A DNA stretch of 64,000 nt from Sisyra terminalis (taxonomy: Eukaryota; Arthropoda; Insecta; Neuroptera; Sisyridae). The stretch is from contig OY292280.1 in assembly GCA_958496175.1 (NCBI GenBank), forward strand, positions 13,206,001-13,270,000, written 5' to 3'. Numbering within the stretch: position 1 is the first letter of the stretch; every line of letters starts with the position of its first letter. The notes under the pieces are model-generated. The model was not told the origin of the DNA. It worked only from the letters and a program-made list of their open reading frames with translations, and searched no databases. The translations under genes and the position numbers were made by a program. This document shows positions 47,872-64,000 of the stretch, one piece after another.

Positions 47872-48097
47872 GGGAACAAGTGTACTTTAGCACACCCACA
47901 ATCTGGCAACGTTGCATTTTCGACTTTGTTTTTAATTTAATTCGCGATTAAATCGGTCCATAATGAAAATTTAGCCACCAAAGAGAGAATTATACCATAT
48001 TAGAATTAAATCATCAAAAAAATCGCGAATTAAATTAAAAACAAAGTCGAAAATGCAACATTGCCAGATTGTGGGTGTGCTAAAGTACACATGAGCC
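47872..48097. mobile_element. 225-bp palindromic MITE at palindrome centre
   Basis: GTGTACTTTAGCACACCCAC and GTGGGTGTGCTAAAGTACAC inverted; right tip ATGAGCC intact, left tip altered (gggaacaag). Confidence 0.85.
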
Positions 48098-48277
48098 GTT
48101 AATATTGTCATTAAATGAATATAACCACATATAAATTTAGTTTATGTTCTTTAAATGGTAACTCGATTTATTAAACTATAGTATGTTTTATAGGAATAAG
48201 AGCTATTCTGGCATGCACTACAAAAACCGTTAGTTACGCGTATATAATATATAGCGTAAATAAATAAATTATAAATA

Positions 48278-48510
48278 CAGTATAATCTCACTAATCCGGC
48301 ACTTCGATAGATCGGCACGTCCAATAGTCTGGCACCTTCCGCCTACGCCTCTCTCGCGTCTCTATACCTGTGCATATATTTATTCCGTCTATAAAATGCT
48401 TTATTTTATTCATAACCTATGACTTTTTCACTATAATCCAGTAATCCGAACATTCCAATAATCCGGCCCCCTCCGGTTTTAAATAGTGCCGGATTAGTGA
48501 GATTACATTG
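48278..48510. mobile_element. Pogo-like MITE, right palindrome arm
   Basis: TIRs CAGTATAATCTCACTAATCC and GGATTAGTGAGATTACATTG with flanking TA; inverted relative to the left-arm copy. Confidence 0.85.
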
Positions 48511-48722
48511 TACATAAAATCGAGATCTAATTTAATATTGAAACAATATTCTTTTTAAACATCCCTCAAATATTGCACTTAATTCTAGCCTACTTTTGTA
48601 CCCAGTCTCCCCTAGTACAGTGGGTCTACTGAAAAGTAATACTTTTTTTGGAAATTCACTTAGCCAAATTTCAAAGTTATAGTGAAAAATTAAACTCATT
48701 AATATTTTATTTTATTTATTAT

Positions 48723-49165
48723 ATATTATATCAGATTATTTAAGATCTTTTTATTTTTTATTTAATTATTCAATTAGCTACGTTTCGTTACTAATCGTAA
48801 CTTCCTCAGGCTTCTTGATTCACAAAATTAAAACATTTTTAATTTAAATTCAATAAATAAATAAAAATTTATTAATTTATTTTTATTTTTATTTATTGAA
48901 TTTAAATTAAAAATGTTTTAATTTTGTGAAGCTACCACACCAGGGTCGAACTACGGTTTTTACCTCAAGTGTGGTACATAAGCAACCAAAATTTGTTAGC
49001 ACATTGCATAGTATATAAATTGTAAATATATAAAAGGCAATAAAGGATTTAAAAAAAAAAAATTGTGAATCAAGAAGCCTGAGGAAGTTACGATTAGTAA
49101 CGAAACGTAGCTAATTGAATAATAAAAATATTAAATAAAAAATAAAAAGATCTTAAATAACCTGA
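48723..49165. repeat. Palindromic element with CTGAGGAAG...CGAAACG motif
   Basis: Arms ttaagatctttttatttttt, caattagctacgtttcgtta and ctaatcgtaacttcctcagg are mirrored as cctgaggaagttacgattag, taacgaaacgtagctaattg and aaaaaataaaaagatcttaa. The very start of the window (gtgattcaagaagcctgatg at 51-70) holds another fragment of it. Confidence 0.7.
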
Positions 49166-49208
49166 ATTTTCTTGTTTTTTAAAATAATATAAAAGCTGAG
49201 ATCTGAAT

Positions 49209-49442
49209 ATTATATTATATTATATTATATTATATTATATTATATTATATTATATTATATTATATTATATTATATTATATTATATTATATTATATTATAT
49301 TATATTATATTATATTATATTATATTATATTATATTATATTATATTATATTATATTATATTATATTATATTATATTATATTATATTATATTATATTATAT
49401 TATATTATATTATATTATATTATATTATATTATATTATATTA
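49209..49442 (+). repeat. (TTATA)n pentanucleotide microsatellite
   Basis: About 46 uninterrupted copies of the pentamer over 233 bp, upstream of the second SRPK 5' exon. Confidence 0.97.
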
Positions 49443-54877
<5,435 letters not shown>

Positions 54878-55417
54878 AGAAAACAAGCAAATTTATTTCA
54901 AACAAATGTATAATAAATACTTATAACCACTTAAAAGTAGTTTTACAAAATCTAAATAATATTTAAAGAAATATACATTATATCTATATGAAATATATCA
55001 ATTCATAACTACAAAAAAACATATCTTATTTAAACCTAGTTATCAAACAGGATTTAACAAGGAGACTATAAAAACAAAAACCAGGATATGAATTCAAGCA
55101 TCAAGACCATCCCAGGAACCATGAGAATCAATGGATTCAAGGATCAACAGAAACTCAGTTTGTGCTAAGTTCCCCAGAGGTAAATTACCTCTGTGGTTAT
55201 TCCAGGATCACTAAAAGGAACGTTCAAGTGTTACGTAATATTTTAATCTGGAGGGAGGATCAAATCCTTTAAATTCTCAATCCCCTTAGCCTTGGAAAGG
55301 TCAATAAATTTCTATCTTCGTTTATTTCTCCCCCAATAGTGTACCAATGTACCAAACCATAAGATTTCAAGATGTTTATTTTAGCTTAATTAATACCACC
55401 AAATCATCGGTTGATAC
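54878..55417. other. SRPK 3' UTR and intergenic spacer
   Basis: Begins with the SRPK 3' UTR. No further coding frame or repeat seen. Confidence 0.45.
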
Positions 55418-55569
55418 CAAGATTTATAAAATATACAGGTGGGCTCATGCGCTACGTGACGTATCCAGAAGAAATTCGTACATATCTTCAGACTGATTCA
55501 AATTTCAAAATTCTTCGTATGACGTCATTTTTTGTCTAATGGGCCAACCTGTGTAATTTATAAACCTTG
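55418..55569. mobile_element. MULE-like MITE, perfect 9-bp TSD
   Basis: TIRs CAAGATTTATAAAATATACAG and CTGTGTAATTTATAAACCTTG. It is flanked by ggttgatac at 55409-55417 and 55570-55578. Confidence 0.93.
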
Positions 55570-55656
55570 GGTTGATACCACCCCTTTTATGAGAAAAACA
55601 AGATGGTGCTCTGTTTCGAGTAGTTAGTAACATCAATTTCCTTGAAAAGAAAGAAT

Positions 55657-55949
55657 GGCTCAAGTCCATTTTAGCACACCCATAATCTGGCAACGTTGCA
55701 TTTTCGACTTTGTTTTTATAGGTATAAGATGGCATAATTCTCTCTTTTGTTTCTCTCTTTTTCTCTCTCGAATTAAATTAAAAACAAAGTCGAAAATGCA
55801 ACGTTGCCAGATTATGGTGTACCCAAGTGTGCTAAAGTACACTTGAGCCAAATTTTCATTATGGGCCGATTTAATCGCGAATTAAATTAAAAAAATAGTC
55901 GAAAATGCAACGTTGTCAGATTGTGGGTGTGTTCAAATACATATGAGCC
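55657..55949. mobile_element. Two abutting GGCTCA palindromic MITE copies
   Basis: A short complete copy (55657-55849; ends GGCTCAAGTCC and GTACACTTGAGCC) has its centre replaced by a ctctctttttctctctc run. It is followed directly by the right half of a second copy ending atatgagcc. Confidence 0.8.
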
Positions 55950-56371
55950 TTATATTCATTTAGGAACCATAAGTTATAACTACAGTAAGAAAAAGTGAAT
56001 ATTGAAATATTAAGTCATTAAAGGGTCATCCATACACCCAAAGAGGGGAGGAGGTCACGTGAATATGATAGGGGGGGGGGATCTTGTGAAAGATGATGTC
56101 ATCTCTAACTAATTTTTTAGATGTATTTAATTTTCGAAATAATCAGATCAGTTTGATAAGGAATCTCTATAATCTATACCTTAAAAATGATGAAAGAGGT
56201 GGGGAAAGAGGATGGTTAATTACATTGATGACAATTTGAGATCAAAATTAGCCAAAATAATGACGTAAAATGTTGATGACCCTTAAAGTAAAAAAATACT
56301 AACTTACAAATTATTAAATTATTTTGATTTTCAATATTGAATTGAGATTTGTTCATTCTAATCTGCTTAGA

Positions 56372-56523
56372 ACTCATGTCCCTTTTGGGTCGGTTAATAT
56401 CTGGCAACGTTGCATCTTCAACTTTGTTTTTAATTCGCAAATAAACCGGCCCTTAATGAAAATTTAGTCGCAAAATAAAAAATTATATCATATTAGAATG
56501 AAATTAACAAAGGGATCTGAGCC
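56372..56523. mobile_element. Decayed CCCTTTTGGG-type palindromic MITE
   Basis: Left tip actcatgtcccttttggg and ctggcaacgttgcatcttca match the subtype at 4227-4360 and 8137-8334; the right half is largely lost, ending ctgagcc. Confidence 0.5.
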
Positions 56524-56954
56524 ATTTGTACAAATAAATGTGATTCATTTGATATTTACTTTTTAATATTAATCGCTTACTGATCCATGTAGTTAGCGTA
56601 GTTATTTTAGATGTTAGCTAAAATTACTATGTTAGTAACGTTCGGAAATAATCGTGCATAATTATTACATAACAACTAAAAATCCGAACTTGGTCGAATA
56701 GTTTGTTTTGTGTATGTTACATAGACCATATATGAAATTAGTAGTGAAGTGAATTTAGTGAAAGAAAATTACGTTGGCATTTCTGTTTTAAGATAAGTTG
56801 GCTTAATTGTCATTTTGACGTGATGTGATATTGTTTAGTTATTATTTGTCAAATAAAACACTATAAAATTTACTAATATACTTTGTTATATCATTGGCCA
56901 TTTAAATCAATCGTTATGTTAATCATTAGTGTGTAAAATATCAAAAAAATCACA

Positions 56955-59900
56955 ATGACCGTCGACTTCATTGATTACTTCTGGGTAAATATAAATACAT
57001 ATTAACGACCATCATGAAGTTGGACTTACAATAAAATAATTTAACTTATTTATTAAATTAATTAAACTGCTAATAAAATTATGTAATTTTATTTGCATTG
57101 AGTGCCAAATTGATTTAATATCTTCTTGAGAAATTGCCGCATTTGTTGTATACAGAAAAAAAGTCCGAGGAAAATTTTCGGTTAGACGTTGAGGATGGTT
57201 TCCATGAAGAAAATAGTTTTATTTTTCAGCAGACTATCGTTTAACCTTTAATAAGGATAATTCAATAAGAACAAATTACATCAATGATTCTATTCAATTA
57301 TTAATTGATTAAATGAAGCATTTAAAATATTTAAATTACCCACCGACTATATTCAGCATTTTCCTACATATAACAACTGGTTGCACAATTCTGCTCTTCA
57401 AATCTTATCAATTAATAAATTCTTCCCCAAATTCCTTTTTGTAGAACCAGGATAAAGATTCGAATTGTAAATTTCTAAGCCTTGCGGTATGATATCCGAA
57501 TAGTTTCAAAGAATATACCAAATCTACTTGGGCTCTATGTTAGCTTCTTTGTCTTTCACATACCAACAGTACTACTTTGAACTTGAATCCAGAATGTTCA
57601 GCGATCTGGAAAGTCAAGAACGATAGAAAATTTTATTTGGCCAGGGAAAGTCAGGGAAAAGTTCTGGAAGTTTTTTCTTCATAATTTGAGTAGACCTTAG
57701 ATCAGAAAAAAATTGTATGTCATCAGAAATAAGTAAGTTATGTAAAGAGTTTGTACGTTGAATTTAATAGTAATATAAAATATACATGCAAATTTCAAAC
57801 TTCTAAGAATTGGGAATCTTATAGCAAATAATCCATGGAATTTTTTCAAATGGAAACCATGATTTCTTCCTGTATAGAGCTTTTTCTTTTACATGGTGAG
57901 GCTTTCTCTTTCGTTGCAAAATTTCAACTGTATATTTATTAAATCTTTAAAAATTTGATTTGAGAAGAATGACCAATTCATGAAAAATATACCAAATAGT
58001 AGGTATGGGTAAAACAAAGAAACCAATCAAAATAAGATTTTTTCGCTGACTTTGAACAGTTATACAGTGTATATAATATATACAATATATTGCGGTCCAA
58101 TTTATGTAGTATAATAATATATAAAAATCATACCATATACATTAATTTGGAACAGAAGTTCAAACAAAAATATTTTTTGAATCATCACAAAGCAGTTATG
58201 GAGTGATCCAAACTACTTGATGACCCCTGAGGAAGATTGCTTGGCAATCGAAATACGTATCTCGGAAATACGTCACAAATATTTTTGTTTGAACTTCTGT
58301 TCAAATTTATGTTTATGCTATGATTTTTATATATTACTAGCTGAACCCGGCAAACGTTGTCTTGCCAGCCTATGGTTGTAAATAAATAAATTGAATTTGG
58401 CCAAAAAAAAGCTTATGAAGTATTAGAATCATCTCCCGTATCAACCCGCAGTATCCCTCATTGTACCAATACTATAACTTACTTTCAAGATATACGTTTA
58501 GAGAAAATTTGCTCTACCTTTAAAAATCACTATTTGATCATAGTAATGAAGTATTGACAGTTAATGGCTATTGTATTGGCCGTTGAAAAAACCGTTTTCT
58601 TGCGATCGCAGGTATATTTTCGACGCAAGAAAAATATAAAAACAATCTTTGAAGCGGATTATATATCATGACAAAATTTCAGTTAAATCAATGATCATTT
58701 TTTTGAAATTTTTGAAATCTACATAAACCAACATCGCAGTTTTATGTATGTAGATAAAAAATAGATTGTTCATTGTTTATTTAAATCAGAGGTTGTCAGA
58801 GGTGGCCAACCCGCGGACCACGAAAGGCAACTTTGACAATTTTTTCGACCCGCGATATTCATCAGGCTTTCATAAAAGGTATATCTTTTATAGTGACCAA
58901 ATTGGTGAAAACTGAAATATTAAAATGATTACAGTGTATCTAAATTTAGTATGGCTAATTTGAGATATAACTTCAAAAGAGGCTCCCGGAATTATGATAC
59001 ATTTCCGAAGTGGTCCACAATATCATTTGTATAGGTCACCCTGATTTTATGTGTGCTGATTTTTCGATATCTTAAAAAAGAACATAGATTTTTAATTAAA
59101 GAATTCAATTCATATCCAATTAATTGGTGTCCATTTATTTATTTTAATCGGCCTTCTTCTGAACGCTACTTTTATTATTAATAATTAAATGTAAATAGGC
59201 AACCTTATCTTCCGAAGAAAAATTAGTTGAACTTGATTACAAAGTTTCTATCAAATCAGTAAAGCTGTCTTCAGATTGGAACCATAAGTAAAACCAGAAT
59301 AATTGGTACAACTATTTAGATTAGACTTGTTTGTGACCTTTATACTCTTTTTTTTTTTGGTGAAACACTAAGATGAACTTGAAAACATAATATTATCGAA
59401 ATCAATTAATTTGTTCTTCAATCATATGGTAGAATTCAGGTAGACAAATATTAAAGTACAATTTTTTGACCTTTGCTCTATAATGACTGTTATTGTGAGC
59501 AAAACCGAATAAATTCCAAACAGGTGTGAAATTGAAAAAAAATTTACCTGTTCTCAACTTGCGATAATAAATAATATGGTAATGAGAAAAATGCAAATTG
59601 AAAGGTGTAATTTATGGACTCGGAAAAAGGTGTTAATGTATTTATAATTGACAACAAATAATAAATTCCTCAAACTGGTTTCAAATTCCTTAAACGACAT
59701 ATTTAAAGCTGCCATTCTCTCATTTTGGCCTTCAAGCTTGTACTATGTTATTTCATATCACCAATTGAGCATCTACTTGAATTTTTTGAATATATATACA
59801 ATATAGCTGATCCCCGCGACTTCACCTGCGTAACGTAGGGGTAGATTATATTTTCTTTTTAGATTTGCTATTTGTAGTGGTATATGAAAATTTTTATTTC

Positions 59901-62405
59901 TCTTATTTCTTTTACGAAAAACATAATCATACCTGAAAACACTATTTTGTCGATTCTAAAAAAACATATTTAATAAACTGGAAATTTAATATAGCCTATG
60001 TTCAATGGAGATAGTGTAACTTTCCAACAGTGAAAGAATTTTTCAAACCGGTCAAGTAGTTTTGGAGTCAAATAAACAATCAAATCTTTCCTCCTTGTAA
60101 TATTAGAGTATATTATATCAAATTTACTACATAAATTGGACCGCAATATATTCTATATATTGTATACAGAAAGAAACCAATGTAAGATGTGGGAAATGCT
60201 GTATACTTCGTCAAAACAAATCAGACTTCTCTATAAAGGGTATTGAGAGATCACAAATTTTTGGAATAAAAAAGATTATAAATTTTATTGATATAATTGC
60301 AATGATTTTATGAAGTTATTGACAAGGTTGGGTATTAGGGTGATTTTTTTTTTGGTCCCATCGTGAAATTTTGTTGGAAATACCAAAAAAAAAAATCCCT
60401 GAAAGTTTGAGCCCTTAATATTAATTTTAAGTCCTCGACCAAGACATGTAAAGATTTCCCATTGAAAATACACGGAAACTGATTTTTTATTTTTAAATTT
60501 CTATATCTCAGCGGCATTTCATGGGATCGCTTTTACCGAAGATGGTTTTTTCTCAGAATTAAACGCTCTACAAAAGTGCCCATTGCGACAAAGTGAAACT
60601 CACACCAGTGAGGTAGTACGGGCCACTGAACCTGATTTTTCCATAAAATTCGCGTTTTTTTTGCATTTATCTCGTAAAAAACAAGAGCTACGGAAAAATT
60701 ACAAATAAAAAACTAGTAGAGAATTTGATTTCCTACAAAAAAGGTCCTGTAGACCAAATCGCTAAGATCAATATTAAACGAGATATTAAGCCGAGATTAA
60801 CGAGATATTGATTTAAACTTGAAATCAATGATCGGCAAATATTTCACAGAAAAATCAATTCAAAGATTAATATCTCGTTTAATATTGATCTTAGCGATTT
60901 GGTCTACAGGACCTTTTTTGTAGGAAATCAAATTCTCTACAAGTTTTTCATTTATAATTTTTCCGTAGCTCTTGTTATTTACGAGATAAATGCAAAAAAA
61001 ACGCGAATTTTATGGAAAAATCAGATTCAGTGGCCCGTACTACTTTATCGGTGTGAGTTACGATATTGTCGCAATGGGCACTTTTGTAGAGCGTTTAATT
61101 CTGAGAAAAACCTTCTGTAAAAGCGATGCCATGAAATGCCGCTGAGATATAGAAATTTAAAAATAAAAAATCACAGTTTCCGTGTATTTTCAATGGGAAA
61201 TCTTTACACGTCTTGGTCGAGGACTTAAAATTAATATTAAGGGCTCAAACTTTCAGAGAATTTTTGTTTTTGGTATTTCCAACAAAATTTCACGATGGGA
61301 CTAAAAAAAGTCAAAAAATAAATCACCCTATGGGTGTATTTATATCGTCATCCCAAATCGCGAAATTGCACGAAATGAACCAACCGGAGTAGAAGTTATT
61401 ATAAATTGAACTTGGTTGAATATAATTAATAAGTGAAATTCCGCTATTTACCAGCATTTATTTACTAGTAATTTATCAAATTTCAATGGCATAGTAAAAG
61501 TGCGGGCGTTTCACTGATAATATGTCTAATATTACATTACATTGTTATCAACGGATGTTAAGTTGTCTAACCTTGATATATCTGTCTAGGGTGAGAAAAA
61601 TCTCGGCTTCGATGTTCTCTACCACAACATGAAATTTGGCCTTGTGGCCAGTAAAGAATTGGCCGAGTATTTTCGAGAACGGTAACGAATTTGAATGTTC
61701 AAGGTTGAAAACATTGATAACAATTCTTGATGATGGTTTTAGGTCAAATATAGAAGAGTTGAATTCGAAGCAGATGACCAAATTGGCCAAACAAGCGGGT
61801 AGTAGTTGTAGTCAGGGAACATTTGCACCAGTATGGCAAGTATTGAAAGGTTCTTCGGAACGATTGGCTAATCTTCATATGCAAATGGTTCAAAAAGTCT
61901 CCGAACTCGTCAAAGATGTATCCAAATATGCCGATGAACTCCAAAAGAAATATAAAACGGTTCGTTTAATTCACCTAAATATCATTGAATTTTGACCATT
62001 CTTCATGGCAAACATTACTTTTATGCCCTTTTTTATTGTTTATAATTGTATTTTATACTTCCTTATACTCATGTTAATTTGGTGAAACATTCTGAAAAAA
62101 ATGGTGTCGTAAAATTTACTCTCATTCTTTATATATTTATTTTTTAGGTGAAAGAAACGGAGTCTAGTACCTTGGAAGTAGTTCAATCAATCCAAGCTAC
62201 TACACTGACGTTGCAAAAAGCCAAGGATTTGTATGTGCAAAAAACGGTCGAGCTTGAACGTCTTCGACGTGAAAATGGCTCACAAAAAGACATTGAAAAA
62301 GCCGAAACAAAATTAAAGAAATGTCAAGATGACTACAAAACTTTAGTTGACAAATATTTGACGATCAAAGCTGAGTTCGAACAAAAAATGACCCTCACTT
62401 GTCGA
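56955..62405 (+). CDS. FCHO: FCHO (FCH domain only protein), N-terminal F-BAR part, partial
   Basis: Exons 56955-56984 ([10 protein letters not shown]), 61590-61681, 61743-61959 and 62148-62405 join in phase for 199 codons; the gene runs off the window. The joined start [20 protein letters not shown] is the FCHO signature, followed by [40 protein letters not shown] and [20 protein letters not shown], all F-BAR helices, ending at [11 protein letters not shown]. Known role: a membrane-bending dimer that binds PI(4,5)P2 at the plasma membrane and nucleates clathrin-coated pits with AP-2 and Eps15 partners. Intron 1 is about 4.6 kb and full of repeats. The donor after exon 3 is the weak GTTCGT. 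The mu-homology domain must lie beyond the window. Confidence 0.93.
58341..58796 (+). repeat. Dispersed repeat starting ctagctgaacccggcaaacg
   Basis: Starts ctagctgaacccggcaaacg then ttgtcttgccagcc, a start typical of dispersed insect non-LTR-derived repeats. No coding capacity recognised. Confidence 0.5.
58797..59043. mobile_element. hAT-like non-autonomous element
   Basis: Starts CAGAGGTGGCCAACCCGCGG and ends ATAGGTCACCCTG, imperfect inverted ends of the CAG-type used by hAT elements. The target duplication is not recognisable, and the inner text is decayed. Confidence 0.5.
59806..60114 (+). repeat. Non-LTR-derived or SINE-like repeat, nearly full length
   Basis: Starts tagctgatccccgcgacttc and ends ttttcaaaccggtcaagtag then ttttggagtcaaataaacaa ... 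cttgtaatattagagtat, the usual head and tail of this dispersed class. Confidence 0.6.
60336..61330. mobile_element. 995-bp fold-back element, AGGGTGATTT ends
   Basis: Left tip TAGGGTGATTTTTTTTTTGG, right tip AAAATAAATCACCCTA, with cccatcgtgaaattttgttgg mirrored as ccaacaaaatttcacgatggg. The core cgctctacaaaagtgccc is mirrored as gggcacttttgtagagcg; an inner pair ctacaaaaaaggtcctgtag is also present. Flanks ttgggtat / tgggtgta match imperfectly. It lies in FCHO intron 1. The short frames on both strands are arm translations. Confidence 0.85.
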
Positions 62406-62598
62406 GTAATTATCTTTACATTCTCTAGTCACTTAGATCTACTTTATGCTACATTTGGTAAAAATTACGCCCTCTATATATGAATAAAATCCATTTATCA
62501 ATGACTATTACAAGCAAAGGGGCGTTATATGCCTTATATGGCAAGATATCATGTTTTGCGCCATCTATGCTCTGCCACGTATAGTATAAACTCTAAAG

Positions 62599-62802
62599 TA
62601 GTGTTTCTTAATCTGTTAGGACTTCTGTACTTGTAAAATTTTCGTAACGTTGAGTACTGCTCGTCAAAAAAATATTTTTTCTGATTGTTATCCAAAATAT
62701 ATCTTACCACATCAAGTATAGTACTACCTCAAATAGCACGTAACCCTACTAAACTCTTCCTGCACCCTTCGGGGTACGTGTACCACACTTTGGGAAACAC
62801 TG
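62599..62802. mobile_element. hAT-like short element
   Basis: Tips TAGTGTTTCTTAATC and TTTGGGAAACACTG are inverted; flanks ctctaaag (62591-62598) and gtctagag (62803-62810) agree at 6 of 8. It lies in FCHO intron 4. Confidence 0.6.
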
Positions 62803-63074
62803 GTCTAGAGAACTGCGCATTTTATGGTTCATTATTATTCGACTAAATAAAATTGCAGTAGTGAACCCATGAGTTTTTTATTTGAGGAGAATAAGATTAT
62901 ATATAAGAAGGTATTTCAATTTTGCAATGCATGAGCTGTGGCGCCGCCACTAGTGTGGATTATGAAATTAATTTACTTAAATTAGTACTCCAAATATATT
63001 TGTAGTGTTACCACAGCTGGACACATTTTCTATTATGCATTGTAAGGAATACCTTCTTAAAAATTACTTTAGAA

Positions 63075-63301
63075 CACGGGTCGGCAACCTTTTGTTGTAG
63101 AAGGGCCAAATATTTTTCATGGGAATCAGGGCGGGCCGCACTTGCAGTAGGCATACCTACAATATTTATGTACAAATATTTTAGTTTTAAAAATAAAACG
63201 CTATGTGTCCGTCATGTGCGTTACGGTGAAAATCTTGCGGGCCGCATCAAGATGTCTCGTGGGCCGCATGCGGCCCGCGGGCCGCAGGTTGCCGACCCAT
63301 G
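63075..63301. mobile_element. hAT-like MITE with GGGTCGGCAACC ends
   Basis: Tips CACGGGTCGGCAACCTTTTG and CGCAGGTTGCCGACCCATG are inverted, and gcgggccgc-type GC-rich subterminal blocks are typical. It is flanked by ctttagaa (63067-63074) and ctttagag (63302-63309), 7 of 8. Confidence 0.85.
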
Positions 63302-63699
63302 CTTTAGAGGAAGGGTGATCTAGCTAAGGGTAATTTTTATCAAGGTAAACAAAGAAAAACATTTTATTTTACGTAATGCATAGCTATTATTATTGACAAT
63401 CTGTTATTGGTCAAGTTTAATTTAAGATTGTTGAGATTACTTATATGTTGGGGGAAAATGGGATTTAGTGATTTAATTGTATATTGTTTCAATAAATTCA
63501 GTCAAAGAGATGTTATATGAACCTACAGATGAATAATGGGGTAAAACATGGAAGAGAAAAACAAAAAAGTGTTATATCTTGGCATTGATATGTATATATG
63601 GATAAAACGTGCAAATGACGTCAAATAGAAATAAAAAAAAATAATGAAGCGCCATTTGAGTAGGCACGGTTTTTATGGTAACTAAAAACAGTTTCTCAT

Positions 63700-63840
63700 A
63701 TAAGGGGCCATCCATAAATTACGTCACACGAATTTTAGAACTTTTAAACCCATCCCCCCGTCCTTGTCACAGGTTGTAACATTTTTAGAACTCCCCCCCC
63801 TGTGATGTGACGTTACACATTTTTCAAACTTATGCATGTA
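63700..63840. repeat. Dispersed ggggccatccataaattacgtcac repeat
   Basis: Starts aaggggccatccataaatta then cgtcacacg, and ends cctgtgatgtgacgttacac. Imperfectly inverted around acccatccccccgtccttgtc. Relatives near 46508 and 56025. Confidence 0.45.
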
Positions 63841-64000
63841 TTTAAAAATAATCAAAAGAAAAGAGTTTTCTTATTTTTATTAAACAATCTTCAATAAAAC
63901 CAACATAAAATCAAATATTTCTGATAACAGAAAGAGAAAACGACTTGTTAGGAAACAAAAAGCGACTAATTATGTTAATTAATGATAAAAAACTTAATCA

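Larger units (their letters stand above)
47151..48590. repeat. 1.4-kb palindrome with paired MITEs
   Basis: Left arm runs ctagaatagagtgcaatatt ... agaatattgtttcaatgtta ... aactaacggtttttgtagcg ... tgtggttatattgatttaat; the right arm gives the complements in reverse order down to tattgcacttaattctag. Each arm holds a pogo-like MITE in the same position (47450-47653, 48278-48510). The left arm alone has a ~210-bp insertion (47186-47395) with tips TAGAGTTACCAA / TTGGTAACCCTA. The centre holds a palindromic MITE (47872-48097). Confidence 0.85.
58064..60174. repeat. Palindromic element (39.8-kb family) split by a 1.8-kb insertion
   Basis: Left arm acagttatacagtgtatata...attgcggtccaatttatgta; inner arms gaacagaagttcaaacaaaa / ttttgtttgaacttctgttc around ccctgaggaagattgcttgg. 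The right arm stops at about 58340 (gatttttatatatta) and resumes at about 60115 (actacataaattggaccgca...ttgtatacag). Between are the repeats at 58341 and 59806. Confidence 0.7.

Overview
The window looks like nuclear DNA of an arthropod, most likely an insect. It is strongly AT-rich, protein genes are split by GT-AG introns, genes are sparse, and intergenic and intronic space is filled with DNA-transposon fragments, fold-back elements and broken non-LTR retrotransposons. The order cannot be settled from the sequence. All exon models below were joined by hand from splice consensus, phase and family resemblance.

Layout. 1-1.2 kb: a long palindromic fold-back element. 1.4-4.4 kb: two small minus-strand genes, one 123-aa protein with a PP1-type RVRF motif and one short gene that may be frameshifted. 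5.5-7.0 kb: SCOC (short coiled-coil protein, plus strand), convergent with a complete nine-exon lysosomal GH27 glycosidase at 7.5-10.5 kb whose specificity residues match alpha-N-acetylgalactosaminidase. 11-36 kb: repeat-dominated, with fold-backs, MITEs, non-LTR fragments, a 12-unit tandem array held inside a TIR element, and one orphan coding exon near 14.7 kb. 36.3-43.4 kb: a plus-strand gene with a textbook BH3 motif and two alternative terminal exons. 43.5-54.9 kb: an SR-protein kinase (SRPK family) with alternative 5' exons. 57.0 kb to the window end: the F-BAR start of FCHO, a clathrin-endocytosis initiator; the gene continues past the window.

The genes do not form a pathway. They are ordinary housekeeping or regulatory genes (Golgi/autophagy coiled coil, lysosomal hydrolase, splicing kinase, endocytic F-BAR protein). 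The BH3 gene is the most notable: it has the full BH3 pattern, no visible BH1/BH2 region, and an intron directly after BH3, as I recall for vertebrate Bim and Bmf. It is the best candidate for a little-described system here.

The mobile-element landscape is the second theme. At least four fold-back families share a CTCTACAAAAAAGGTC core and TAG...CTA ends. A GGCTCA/GGTTCA palindromic MITE has 8-bp target duplications, a MULE-like MITE has 9-bp duplications in all five copies, and pogo-like MITEs have TA duplications. Two large palindromes (47.2-48.6 kb and 43.9-44.5 kb) lie inside SRPK upstream introns.
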